Assembly (NCBI RefSeq): GCF_905171765.1
Contig: NC_053394.1
Location: forward strand, 159,225,256 to 159,289,255
DNA length: 64,000 bases
Direction of reading: 5' to 3'
From: Bufo bufo
Taxonomy: Eukaryota > Chordata > Amphibia > Anura > Bufonidae
The position numbers were made by a program, and so were the translations under genes. A model generated the notes under the pieces. It made no database searches and was not told the DNA's origin. It was given only the letters and a program-made list of their open reading frames with translations. Below are positions 23,152 to 34,459 of this stretch, piece after piece. Numbering within the stretch: the first letter of the stretch is position 1; every line of letters begins with the position of its first letter.

Positions 23152-23818
23152 TAATCTCCCCAATGTGTTGCTTGTATGTAAGAACACTGCTTAGGGTTTG
23201 TTCACATCTTTTTTGGAGGCCTCCATTTTTTTGTTCAGGGCCTCGATTGCAGCTTCTCTCAAAAAGACCAGACAAAAAAGATGCAGGATGACTTTATATA
23301 TGATTTTATACTACAATTACTAATTTTATACTGTCTATTTGTTTGTCACTTAGAGACTTTTTATTTACTTCCTGGTACACTTTTATCTTACTAATCTATT
23401 AAGAGTTAATTTTGTTTACCACTCTGGCATTGGACGATAATTGAATACTGCAGACCGGTGTCTGGCTCTCTGGCCCTCTGGCGCCCCCACTGTGCTCCCA
23501 GGATATACCTGGAACGGCACTGTATAAACCGCCTTTCTTTCTTATCTCTTATCATTCCAGCAGTTCACTGAAGTCACTGATTTTCATGGTTTGGGGAGCT
23601 GCCTTATTCCCTTTGAGTCATCACATCTAGACCTTTCACTACCGTTCATTGCAAATATCCATTGCCGCCTCATATCCTATTCCCTTCTTTGCTGTCCTAC
23701 ATCCCTGTTCATCCGTCTCCTTTTTGTTTTTATTATATCTTTCATATAACTCGGTTCATCTCAGTTTAGTGCTGAATCTGGCATTTCCGTTATTTTCGTT
23801 ATTCTGCTCCTATAATGG
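23152..23818. other. Unassigned sequence
   Basis: Includes GATTTTATACTA runs and a pyrimidine-rich part around 23640-23760. No gene is supported. Confidence 0.35.
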
Positions 23819-24137
23819 AGTGATGTAAACTCAGTCCAGCAGCAAAAATAACCCTTATAATTATATATAATTTATTAATAACCTTACATAATGACAACTC
23901 GACTACTAAGGTGAATCTACCGCTGTCCAGGCTATTCGATATAGGGTGGGGAGACTGTCCCTAAGCTTACACCCTAACCTACACCTCTGCCCAGGGAAGG
24001 CCCCTAATGGTGGGGACTCCCTGTCCTTGAACCTTGGCTACCACCTCCTAACGTGCCCTCGATTAGTGCCAACGGATACGGTGCAAACTTTCCTTGTCTG
24101 AGACTTCATTAACTGTAAGTCCAAAGGGGCCATATAC

Positions 24138-24446
24138 TTGTGTCAATGTCCATGTCCCATGGACTACGTTGGGAAGACAGTGAGGGAAGTGAGACGGAGG
24201 ATCCTGGAGCACGTTAATGATGTAGTCAAAAAGGATGCAACACTGGTAGCCACCCATGTGAATGCATTCCATGGGGTTGATCCTAGATCTCTCAAATTTA
24301 CAGTGTTGGAACTGGTACCTCCTTCTCCCCGCGGCGGCGACTGGGATAGGAGGATCCTACAGAAGGAAAGCGGGTGGATCCACCGATTCCGGTCCCAGTC
24401 CCCCCGTGGGTTGAATGAGAGATTAACCTTTTACTGTTTCCTTTGA
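24138..24446 (+). pseudogene. GIY-YIG endonuclease end of a Penelope-like protein
   Basis: The open frame reads CPMDYVGKTVREVRRRILEH, the core of the GIY-YIG nuclease fold found at the C-terminus of Penelope-like reverse transcriptases. An HVNAFH motif follows, and the frame ends NERLTFYCFL. A related but distinct ending (LNAEFELFGFL) is seen in the element at 44064. The upstream reverse transcriptase is absent: the frame is blocked just before 24138 and the inverted terminal repeat begins within 100 bp. The nuclease normally nicks target DNA for target-primed reverse transcription. Here it is a remnant. Confidence 0.8.
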
Positions 24447-26012
24447 CCATCTCGGCCCATGATATAAAACCTCCCTCTTCCTTCCTTATTCACCAATCTT
24501 TCCATCTCCACCCTCCCTCCACCTACTTTGCTCTCTATTGATCCGTTTATCTGGCCGCCTGCCCTGTGTGACGGTTGTCCCTGTCCCCTTACCCTTCCCT
24601 TCCCCTTCCTTCCCCCCTTTCCCCCCCTCCCCCATTCCCTTCAGCTGCGAGGCTATTAGTAATGGAACGTCCTTTTAACTTGGCCAGGTGTGCGAAGCAC
24701 CTTAATTGTTAATCATCGTGAACAATGAACAGAAACTGGTTTATTGTTATTTTGTATGACCCCCTCTTAATCTGAGTGGGCAACATGTATAAGTGTCTTT
24801 GACGGCTTCTCTTCTACCATGATTCCCGTTCCGTTGATCTTTCCCTCCAGTCTGGGCCTTACTATTTATAGTCTGACGATTTTTTAGCACATTCCTATTG
24901 GATAAATACAAACAGACCTAACATTGCTCTCAATGGGTGAGATCGCCCCCTCTGGTCAGACAGGTCCAGCACAACCGAAGTCTATCTCCTAGGCTTTGGA
25001 CAGAGTGCCGCTGTCAGTGCACCGGAAGCGGGATGCGTTCCAACTACCGGAAGGGGTGGTTCTGCGTTCCACGCTCCGGCACCCAGCGAACACTATGCGG
25101 CATCGGCTGCAATGGATATACAAACCGGAAGTTGGTGCTTCTGCGTGCGTTCCATGTTGGAACGCATGCCTTCGATCAGCGCCACTTACCATCTGACGTT
25201 CACGGAAGCGACGTCACATTATGGGCGACAGAGCGAGTTAGGAGGGTTATTTAAATGGGGAATGGAGGACAAACAGACTATTGGACCTGAGGAGGAACCA
25301 AAATGGAGGACCGGACACCGCAACCATTGACTGTGAGTATGATATGGACAGCTCTGCCTCATTTGAGGGGGGGTGCGTGCACTCAATATGCCTTTTTGTG
25401 CAAATACAGGGGACCTAATGCGGCAATTTGCCCTTCACCTCTCCACTTGACTCTGCCCATCGAACAGCTAATATAAGGTATTGATGTATTAGTTTAGGGA
25501 TATTTGAGGTGGTGGCTCCTTTGTTTGAACAGTGAATATACATACCACTGATACTAGTGTGTATGTTCCCTCTTTCACAGCTACTTCACCATCATAGTCA
25601 CCCTGTGTGGCCACTATAACTGGCCATTGTATATCACACAACTGGTTACCTGGCTTTTTCCAGATATAGTGAGTTATCTCCTTGATCAGGGTGTTCGTTG
25701 GTGGTGGCTATTTTTTGTATGCGAATTGTGCTTATCAATACAAATGTGCGTATACAAATTTCTTTCTTTCACAGAAGCTTTCCCTGAACACATGATCGCA
25801 TGGAACCAACTATCCTCTCACTCTGGGGTCGCCGTTCCAGATTGGTCTCCTCCTCTCTTAAATAACAACTATTGGTCCAATCATTAACTATTGAGTATTT
25901 AATGACACCGGTATTAGTATTGGTGATTTACACCCATCTCACGGAGTTCACATCATCTTATGGGTCTCCGTTATCTCCAATATTAATCGTAACATCCGTT
26001 TTCATTTACCCC
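24447..26012. other. Non-coding body of the Penelope-like element
   Basis: Pyrimidine-rich at 24470-24650, then a GC-rich part at 24930-25330 with short palindromes (GTTGGAACGCATGC and CGTTCCAACTACCGG), then AT-rich sequence. The open frames of 60-105 codons here carry no recognisable domain. Confidence 0.4.
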
Positions 26013-26039
26013 CTGATGATCCCACACCGTGGGGGAAAC
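26013..26039 (+). ncRNA. Hammerhead ribozyme core
   Basis: CTGATGA at 26013-26019 is followed by a stem of CCCAC/GTGGG with loop ACC (26021-26033) and then GAAAC at 26035-26039. This is the invariant catalytic core with stem II in the right order. Hammerheads are known in the terminal repeats of Penelope-like elements. The cleavage triplet and stems I and III are not convincingly visible, so activity is uncertain. Confidence 0.55.
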
Positions 26040-26550
26040 GCGTTGGGGTTTCTTGTAGTAATAATTGTATTTATCGTATTGTTATATTAGGGTGTTTTTA
26101 GACTATTTTGATGCACTTTGTACCTCTTGACACGATAGTGTCAATAGGGTTGTATACAAAGGTCATCCTTTCGTTGTTTGTTTGTACGATTACCCGGTTA
26201 TCTACCACCAGGCTAGCACCGTATCCGTTGGCACTAATCGAGGGCACGTTAGGAGGTGGTAGCCAAGGTTCGAGGACAGGGAGTCCCCACCATTAGGGGC
26301 CGTCCCTGGGCAGAGGTGTAGGTTAGGGTGTAAGCTTAGGGACAGTCTCCCCACCCTATATCGAATAGCCTGGACAGCAGTAGATTCACCTTAGTAGTCG
26401 AGTTGTGTATGTCATCATGTAAGGTTATTAATAAATTATATATAATTATAAGGGTTATTTTTGCTGCTGGACTTAGTTTAATCATTCTTTGACCCATTAT
26501 AAGTGTGTATCTCTTAGTGCTGGAATCTAAGTGATGTAAACTCACCCTTA

Positions 26551-26805
26551 GGTCTCACGCACACGTGTCAGATGCAGACTCATTCACTTGAATAGGGCCG
26601 TAAAAGATGCGGACAGAACACGGTATGTCCATTCCATGGCACCCATAAAAAAATAGAACATTTCCTATTCTTGTCCGTTTTCCGGATAAGTATAGGACTG
26701 TTCTATAGAGGGCAGGACGCTCCGTTCTGAAAAATGTGGAACGCATACGGCCGGTAACCGTGTTTTGCAGAACTCAAAAACACCTATGGTCATGTGCACG
26801 AGCCC
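26551..26805. mobile_element. Harbinger-type MITE, TTA duplication
   Basis: The ends GGTCTCACGCACACG and CATGTGCACGAGCCC are flanked by TTA at 26548-26550 and 26806-26808. It was inserted just beside the target duplication of the Penelope-like element. Confidence 0.7.
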
Positions 26806-28163
26806 TTACATGTACACTCAACATATAAGCTATTATATCTCTAGTTACATGAGCAACAAAGAGGAGGGACATTGGAGGGGGTGGATTTCAAGGTCAGTTG
26901 AATCTCACTTCCTTGTCACTCCTGTTCCGTGTTTTTCTCTCCTGGTGACATGTAGTACATGTTCACACCACTGAACGCTGGGAATGTGGACTGTTCTTCA
27001 TTAATTTTGTAGTCTCAGCAATAGAATATATTGAAATTGTGTTCTGGAGAAAGTATAGGAATGTAGTGAAACAATGTTTCTTAAGAAAGTAGTCCGTAAA
27101 GCTTGTTTATTATAATTCGCCCATGCGCCCCCTTGTGGCAGACAGGAAAATTAAACCAGTTCTAGTTCAGCTGCTCCAGGCACTTTGGATTTGCATGAAG
27201 AATGAAATTGCAGAGTAATTTACAATTACATCATGTGCAGATGTCGCAGCTCTAGACGCTGTGGCTGTTGTTACTCAGATCACCTAGAAATGTGCTGGAT
27301 TTTTGGTGTGTCGTGGACGCCCCATTCATTCCTATGGCAGCCCTGCTACATTGTGGTACTTGGGCGGGACACGGGCACACAAAATGTGTCATGCCCAAAA
27401 TCGTTATGTAGCCATACCCTTATAACTGCCACACGACAGGCCCTGTTACAAGTTATTGCTCTTGTCAACTGCATTATATCACATGGCTTGAAGTCACTAG
27501 ATATTTTATGGTCACAACAGTGTTCATCATGACTATATGGTGCGATTAGCATTTCCATATTAGGTCCGTTTGTTAGTTGTTCCCAATTTATTATTTTTAG
27601 CCTCCACGGGGAGCAGTGATATTGAAGGACTTATCATTTTTCCATGCATTCTTATCTGACTTATGTTCATTTATTAACTTTGCACTGCAGTGACTTTGTT
27701 ACATAGGAATGCCTTATGGAGACTGGGTGTACGTGTGTTGAGCCGTGCTGAGGTGATAATTCATTACAGCTATGTATGTAGAAACATATTGTACAAGGAG
27801 AACATGGGGTAACATAATATGTAACATGTAAGAGGACCTAAATGACCACCTTTTTGTCTGGAGTACAGATGTGCAATTGAAGAAATAATTATATATACAT
27901 GATTATTGCCAAAAAAAACGTAATTCAACAAAGGTGGGTCATTTTTTTTATGATAAAACAGCAAAAAATGGAAACAAATGAGGCCAAAGGAGTAGGGTTT
28001 TTCAGTGAAAGGCAAAGTGGCTCAGTCTCCAAATAAGACAAGGGTCCAAATCAATTGGAGGAAGATAAAAATAAAAAGGGAATTGCTCCATGGGGACAAA
28101 ATGGGGTTATCAAAAATAGAAAATGTACCATGCGAGATGTCTCTTGACCTCTGAGAAGACCAG
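26806..28163. other. Unassigned sequence
   Basis: Short open frames only (up to about 100 codons), with no recognisable motif. I see no repeat structure in it. Confidence 0.35.
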
Positions 28164-28288
28164 ATAGAAACATAGAAACATAGAATGTGTCGGCAGATAA
28201 GAACCGTTTGGCCCATCTAGTCTGCCCAATATACTGAATACTATGAATAGCCCCTGGCCCTATCTTATATGAAGGATGGCCTTATGCC

Positions 28289-28602
28289 CAGGGGTGTAGC
28301 TATAAGGTCATGGGCCCTGGTGCAAGAGTTCATCCTGGGCCCCCTTCCCTCAGCGCTTTATGGCCAGGGGCAGGGAAGCACATAGCCTTCCTGCTGCCTG
28401 AGGCAAAAATGTAATCGGCAACCCTCCCCATGCCAAATTCTTGACCTAACCCCTTCCCTCCAGCCAGAGGTGTAACTTGATGAGCATGCACTTTCTATAA
28501 TACTGGTGTCTTCTTATGTGGCACAAGGGTCTTTGGGGCCCCCTCAGGCTCCTGGGCCCGGTAGCGACTGCTACCTCTGCACCCCCTATAGCTACGCCCC
28601 TG
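28289..28602. mobile_element. Small hAT element inside the LINE, CTTATGCC duplication
   Basis: The ends CAGGGGTGTAGCTATA and TATAGCTACGCCCCTG are inverted and bracketed by a perfect 8-bp duplication CTTATGCC at 28281-28288 and 28603-28610. It is rich in GGGCCC words and non-coding. It interrupts the LINE frame after AWDRHK. Confidence 0.9.
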
Positions 28603-29541
28603 CTTATGCCTATCCCATGCATGCTTAAACTCCTTCACTGTATTTGCAGCTACCACTTCTGCAGGAAGGCTATTCCATGCATCCACTACTCTCTCAGAAA
28701 AGTAATACTTCCTGATATTATTTTTAAACCTTTGCCCCTCTAATTTAAAACTGTGTCCTCTTGTAGCAGTTTTTCTTCTTTTAAATATTCTCTCCTCTTT
28801 TACCTTGTTGATTCCCTTTATGTATTTAGCAGTTTCTATCATATCCCCTCTGCCTCGCCTTTCTTCCAAGCTATACATGTTAAGGTCCTTTAATCTTTCC
28901 TGGTAAGTTTTATCCTGCAATCCATGTACCAGTTTAGTAGCTCTTCTCTGAACTCTCTCCAAAGTATCAATATCCTTCTGGAGATATGGTCTCCAGTACT
29001 GCGCACAATACTCCAGATGAGGTCTCACTAGTGCTCTGTAGAGCGGCATGAGCACCTCCCTCTTTCTACTAGTAATGCCTCTCCCTATACACCCAAGCAT
29101 TCTGCTAGCATTTCCTGCTGCTCTATGACATTGTCTGCCTACCTTTAAGTCTTCTGAAATAATGACCCCTAAATCCCTTTCCTCAGATACTGAGGTTAGG
29201 ACTGTATCACTGATTTTATATTCTGCTTTTGGGTTTTTACGCCCCAGGTGCATTATCTTGCACTTATCAACATTAAGTTTTAGTTGCCAGATTTTTGACC
29301 ATTCCTCTAGTTTTCCTAAATCCTTTTCCATTTGGTGTATCCCTCCAGGAACATCAACCCTGTTACAAATCTTTGTGTCATCAGCAAAAAGGCACACCTT
29401 ACCATCGAGGTCTTCTGCAATTTCGCTGGTAACAAGACCTTGGTCTGAATATACTCCATTGACTACAACCCTCTGTTGTCTGTCCCTCAGCCACTGCCTA
29501 ATCCATTCAACAATATGGGAGTCCAAGCACAAAGACTGCAA
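28603..29541 (-). pseudogene. LINE reverse transcriptase C-terminal part
   Basis: The frame reads QWLRDRQQRVVVNGVYSDQG, then CLFADDTKI with the catalytic FADD box, then LEYCAQYWRPYLQKDIDTLE and WNSLPAEVVAANTVKEFKHA at the C-terminus, typical of jockey-superfamily LINEs (CR1/Rex1 group). The stretch that normally joins the VNG block to the FADD block, including the PQGSVLGP motif, is missing near 29420, yet the frame stays open. With that motif gone, and the 5' half and endonuclease absent, it cannot be active. The frame runs on into the hAT insertion to 28495. Two sister fragments lie at 30895-31218 and 40945-41697. Confidence 0.85.
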
Positions 29542-29575
29542 TTTATTGATAAGCCTTCTTGTCCATATTTTATGC

Positions 29576-30039
29576 CAATGCTGAAATAACTACTTCTGAT
29601 TAGTGTTGGATGGTGATTGCTGTGGATTTCTTCTTCTGATTTGTTTAGGACTATACTGCTGAGCCCCACCATAGTGGAGTGTAAAGAGTCAGAGGTGTTT
29701 AAAGTGAATAGTTAATGTGGGCCTTGTAAATGCAAGTCTATGCATCTCCATTTGCCATTTTTTTTTATTGACCAAGTACCACATGAGATGAGTCTTAACT
29801 GCAGAGAAGTCAGGAGTAGTTTTCTCCAAGTCTGTAGAAGGAAATCAATCTTTGAAAGTCTGTGAGATCCTGTCAGTTTATTTTATTGACGGGAGCATTC
29901 AAAGGATTTTTCCTAAGGTTGTGTCCCATTATGGAGAGGATAGGGGAATATACACAAATTTAAATTCTCTCTGGGGGCACCCCACTAGTGTGCAACCCAT
30001 CAACACAGGGTAAACACTGCCAAAAGCAGATAACCTAGT
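29576..30039. other. Unassigned sequence
   Basis: AT-rich with no supported gene. Confidence 0.35.
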
Positions 30040-30713
30040 GTAGTGTAGGCTTCAAAACTGTGTTTTGGCCAGTTTGACATTGATTTTGATCATTTCAGTC
30101 ATCTTGTTTACAATTAAATCAAAGAGGCACTTGTAAGTCAGACAAATATAACATAACATTTATAATGAAATAACCACAAATGTCTTTTCTGTGCTCACAT
30201 CATTATCAGTTTTATTCAACCCCCAAGTGACATTCAATCTTAGTACTTAGTACAACATCCTTTTCCAGTTATAACAGCTTTTAAACGTGAAGCATAGCTT
30301 GACACAAGTGTCTTGCAGCGATCTACGGGTATCTTCGCCCATTCTTCATGGGCAAAAGCCTCCAGTTCAGTCACATTCTTAGGCTTGCGCGCTGCAACTG
30401 CTTTCTTTAAGTCCCACCAGAGGTTCTCAATCGGATTTAAGTCTGGTGACTGCGATGGCCACTTCAAAATGTTCCAGCCTTTAATCTGCAACCATGCTGT
30501 AGTGGACTTGGAGGTATGCTTGGGATCATTGTCCTGTTGAAAGGTCCAACGTCTCCCAAGCCTCAGGTTTGTGACGGACTGCATCACATTTTCATCCAAT
30601 ATCTCCTGGTACTGAAGAGAATTCATGGTACCTTGCACACGCTGAAGCTTCCCTGTACCTGTAGAAGCAAAACAGCCCCAAAGCATGATTGACCCCCCGC
30701 CATGCTTCACAGT
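30040..30713 (-). mobile_element. Tc1-like transposon remnant, 5' part lost
   Basis: It contains the 3' half of a Tc1-like transposase followed on the - strand by a non-coding end. The other side is cut at 30713, where the CTATCCTCAGG foldback family begins. It is a different Tc1 lineage from the one at 10337-11275. Confidence 0.7.
30240..30710 (-). pseudogene. Tc1-like transposase C-terminal half
   Basis: The frame of 156 codons contains MKHGGGSIMLWGCF, the second catalytic aspartate in FQQDNDPKHTSKST, and the third acidic residue in SPDLNPIENLWWDLKK, the DD34E arrangement of Tc1 transposases. It closes with SRLKAVITGKGCCTKY. The DNA-binding N-terminus and first aspartate are missing. There is no internal stop in this half, so the copy is fairly young, or lightly mutated at least. 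It would cut and paste DNA at TA sites if complete. The enzyme cannot work as it stands. Confidence 0.9.
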
Positions 30714-31345
30714 AGCCTATCCTCAGGATCGGTGGGGGTCCGACTCCCGTCACACCCACCAATCAATTGTTTGACAAGGCCTCTTTCTAGAACAGTGACG
30801 TCACGTTCACTTGTCACATGGCCTAGGCACAGCTCAGACCCATTCAAATGCATGGTCATGAGGTGTAATACAAAAAACATCCGCTACCAAATGGATGTGC
30901 TGTGCTTGGGAAAGAATATTTAAAAGAAGAAAAACTGCTACAAGAGGACATAGTTTTAAATTAGAGGGGCAAAGGTTTAAAAGTAATATCAGGAAGTATT
31001 ACTTTACTGAGAGAGTAGTGGATGCATGGAATAGCCTTCCTGCAGAAGTGGTAGCTGCAAATACAGTGAAGGAGTTTAAGCATGCATGGGATAGGCATAA
31101 GGCCATCCTTCATATAAGATAGGGCCAGGGGCTATCCATAGTATTTAATATATTGGGCAGACTAGATGGGCCAAATGGTTCTTATCTGCCGACACATTCT
31201 ATGTTTCTATGTTTCTATGGTTAGCTGTGAGGATGCTGCAGAGATCACTGGAGAGCCGTGGCCTCTTCGAACTGCTGATTGGCAGAGGGTGCTGAGAGTT
31301 GGACCCTCACTGATGAGATATCGATGACCTATCCTGAGGATAGGT
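30714..31345. repeat. Foldback repeat split by a LINE fragment
   Basis: TAGCCTATCCTCAGGATCGG at the left and CTATCCTGAGGATAGGTTA at the right are the two ends of the family seen at 2447-2744. The LINE piece at 30895-31218 lies between them. Confidence 0.55.
30895..31218 (+). mobile_element. LINE 3' end fragment (CR1/Rex1 type)
   Basis: The frame from about 30903 to a stop at 31122 encodes FKRRKTATRGHSFKLEGQRF and ends FKHAWDRHKAILHIR, the uninterrupted form of the C-terminus broken by the hAT element at 28289. It is followed by a short 3' segment and the ATGTTTCTATG tail. Confidence 0.85.
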
Positions 31346-32171
31346 TATGAATATCAAAATATAAAATGACCCCTCCAAGTGTCAATGTATTTATAGCAAA
31401 TACCTCACTTCTAGAGGGGTTTTGCCTAACAAGTTAACATTTTTAATAATGAGGGCCAGGCACTATGATCCTCAACTATTCCAAACTGTCAGTAGAGAGG
31501 TGGCCCCCCACTTCATTCAGTTGTTTCCATTAGTAGCATCCATTTGTCTTTTCCATACGCTTTCACGACAGAACTCGACTCGTTCTTGTGGTTGGTGAGG
31601 ACACTCGCCATATCTTACTTGCATATCAGGAGTCAAATGTTTTTGGGTTTTTAATCTTTTCATATATAATACTGAAGGTCAGTCTTCCTATAAAGGTTGG
31701 TTTATTTGTGGCCTCCATGAAATTCCTCCTGGAAACCTCAAGTCCAGTTACCAGTACGGTATATTGACTTAACAGGCATAACAGCCAAGGTGATCAGAAA
31801 CCAGTTTTACTGGTTGTTCAGTGATAGGTGAGAGCCTAGACCCTTTGGCAGTTGATTTTGTATGATCTTTTTCCGGTTTATTGCATCTGCTGCTTTACAG
31901 TCTTCAGAAAAACCATGAGATTTCACTGTGACAGGATTTTATGACAAAACCCATAACTCTTGTATAGATGTATGACATACCTGATGGACCAGACATTTGT
32001 GTTCTACAATTTGACTTGACATACTAGGTTACAATACAGCAATACTGCCTGTAAAGATTGTGCAGATCACGTATGCAGTTAGGTTTTCCTTTACCAGGAG
32101 CAAAGATTCAATTTGGCACTATGTGACTCTATGTTCTGCCTATTGTGCACCTCTATTTGATTAGTTCTGCT
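31346..32171. other. Unassigned sequence
   Basis: No gene or repeat is supported. Confidence 0.35.
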
Positions 32172-32618
32172 TTAAAGGGTGTCAGTACCTATGAAACTGG
32201 CTGCCAGTTATATGTGCTGCACTGATGAGAAACATAAAGTTTTAATATATGCAAATGAGCTTCTAGGAGCAATGGGGGCATTGCCATTACTCCTAGAAGC
32301 TCTGCTTTTTCTACATATGCTGCTTCCTCTCCACTTTGATTAACAGGACCAGATAGTTTAAACGTGATCATGCCTGGTCCTGTCAATCAAAGTGGAGAGG
32401 GCTTGGTAGTTGCAGAGAGAGCTGAGCCTCCAGGTGTAATGGCAACGCCCCCATTGCTCCTAGAGACTCATTTGCATGTATTAAAACTCTATTTTTCTCA
32501 GCAATGCGGGCGCATAACATATGAACATGGAACCAACACAGATGCCTTCAGCTGCCAAGCGCACAGGTAACAGGTCAGCAAGTTTCATAGGTACAAATCT
32601 GCTGACAGATGCTCTTTC
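32172..32618. repeat. AAAGGG...GTCAG foldback, second copy
   Basis: The ends AAAGGGTGTCAGTACC and CTGACAGATGCTCTTT, with internal symmetry (TGCAAATGAGCTTCTAGGAG and its inverse), match the family at 7566-8866. This copy lacks the MITE found there. Confidence 0.65.
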
Positions 32619-33163
32619 AAAAACATGTATTTGTGCATACAATTGTTTTAGTAGATTTTCATGTGACTGAGTTTGCATTGCTGAAATACCAAACCTATGA
32701 GGAAGTGGTTGTGATGGTGGTTTTGTGGACAGATATTCCCTGTAATATTTTCATAGCTGAGATGTAATTCCCATAAGTAGGAAAAAAAAGGAGTTTTGGG
32801 CCAGGGACAAGCTTGACCTCCAGAGTACCAAAGGATCCATCAGTGGGCCCAGGCTCTGACACTATAATGGACACTTCGGCCCAGCAGAGGACTACATCCC
32901 TTAGGAGCAATCTGAGAGTGAAGCATATAAATCTTCACTGCCGTGGAGCACTATGAGCTTTATTATTAATCCGTTCACTAAACTACAGCCAAATAAAAAA
33001 GTTTGCAGTGACATACAAATACCAGAGCTTATACTCACTTCTCCAATCCCCTGCTGCTGCCATTTCTACATACCATTGCCATATATTTCTCACACGTACT
33101 ACCTTTCAATGACCAAATAATACACCCTACAACGCTTAGTGAAAAAGCTAAAGGGGCATTAAT
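32619..33163. other. Unassigned sequence
   Basis: No gene or repeat is supported. Confidence 0.35.
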
Positions 33164-33528
33164 GGGAACCTGTCACCATGAAAATGCAATGTAAGGTACA
33201 GACAGCATGTTATAGAGCAGGAGGAGCTGAGCAGATTGATATATCGTTTATGGGAAAAGATTCGGTAAAACTGGTCATTTATAGTTACATTGAAATTCCT
33301 GCCCATTCTGGGCTTTAAAGTTAGGAGGCGGTCCTATCAGTGATTGACAACCCTTATCTCTATAACTGTGTATACAGAGATAGCTGTAAATCACTGATAG
33401 GACCATTTACCTGACTTCAAAGCCCAGAATGAATAGAAATTTCAATGTAACTATAAATGACCAGTTTTACTGAATCTTTTCCCATAAACTATATATGAAT
33501 CTGCTCAGCTCTTCCTACTCTATAACAT

Positions 33529-33956
33529 AATCACCCAAAAAAATGAAACTAACTTTCGTATGTTACGAAAATCCAAAAAGCTTTATTGTAAATATATATA
33601 TAAACATAAACAGTACATACATGTATTATAAAACAGGCAGCACAAGGCGGGACACACTGATGAGGAGCAGGACCCAAGGAGAGGCCGGGAGATCAGTGCA
33701 AAAAAATACAGGGAAAAAGAATACTAGCTGAAAGAGCATACCTCAGAGTCTCATAGCAGCAACGCCCCAAACACAATGCAACAGAGGCGATTGTGGAGAC
33801 TGAGGTTTGTACTGTTTATGTTTATATATATATTTACAATAAAGCTTTTTGGATTTTTATAATTACGAAAGTTAGTTTCATTTTTTTTGGTGATTATTAT
33901 GACTCCTTGGTGGGTCCGATGTTTTGATATCATTCTGTCCGGTTAATATTGGTTGA
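33529..33956. mobile_element. Small Penelope-type element with inverted ends
   Basis: GAAACTAACTTTCGTA onwards (about 33545-33618) returns inverted at about 33815-33884, followed by a tail of about 70 bp on the right. A perfect 14-bp duplication CTACTCTATAACAT lies at 33515-33528 and 33957-33970. The plan matches 868-1623 and 23834-26528. It is non-coding. Confidence 0.6.
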
Positions 33957-34285
33957 CTACTCTATAACATGCTGACCAGTGGCGTCTCTAGCTTTCAAAT
34001 TTTGGAGGGGCACACTGGGGGCCAGGACAAAAGTAGGGGGGAAGGGCAGCTATAACAACAATACATTTACACAAGTACGCTTAGAAATGCTGCAATACTT
34101 TACCCAATACCTATTAACCGCAATAGGGAAGAAAAACCCCAATGTTTGGGGGGGGGATCTGTGGATGACACTGCTATGGAGGGAGATCTGTGGATGACAC
34201 ATACCGTTTATCGCATCTTATGCTTTATGTGTCATCCACAGATCCACCCCATAACAGTGTCATCCTGGGATCCCCCTCTCTATAA

Positions 34286-34455
34286 GGCCCCATTCACACG
34301 TCCGCAATTTCGTTCCGCATTTTGCGTAAGGGAAAAAAAATAGAACATATAGGCATATTCTATTAGTGCCGGCAATGTGCGGTCCGCAAAATGCCGCTGC
34401 CACTGTCTGTGTTTTGCGGATCCGCAAAACACGTTACGGACGTCTGAATGGATCC
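34286..34455. mobile_element. Harbinger-type MITE nested in hAT, TAA duplication
   Basis: The ends GGCCCCATTCACACG and CGTCTGAATGGATCC are flanked by TAA at 34283-34285 and 34456-34458. Confidence 0.75.
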
Positions 34456-34459
34456 TAAC

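Larger units (their letters stand above)
23834..26528 (+). mobile_element. Penelope-like element with inverted ends
   Basis: About 245 bp at 23834-24078 (starting GTCCAGCAGCAAAAATAACC) returns inverted at about 26215-26485, followed by a right-hand tail of about 45 bp. AGTGATGTAAACTCA occurs at 23819-23833 and again at about 26530-26544 as a long target duplication. The left part encodes the end of a GIY-YIG endonuclease. A hammerhead-ribozyme core lies at 26013-26039. The reverse transcriptase is missing, so this is a deleted copy. Confidence 0.7.
28164..29575 (-). mobile_element. LINE fragment of CR1/Rex1 type, 5' truncated
   Basis: The 3' end on the - strand is an ATGTTTCTATGTTTCT-type simple tail at about 28164-28187, identical in kind to the tails of the fragments at 31200-31220 and 41675-41697. 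The coding part is the C-terminal half of a reverse transcriptase. A 314-bp hAT element (28289-28602) splits the last codons. Confidence 0.8.

Noticed and set aside
24937..25330. Host coding exon in the GC-rich part of the Penelope-like element
   Set aside because: Short overlapping frames without conserved motifs, bracketed by the element's inverted ends.
33659..33672. Second hammerhead core (ACTGATGAGGAGC)
   Set aside because: CTGATGAG is present, but no GAAA follows at the right distance and no stem II forms.
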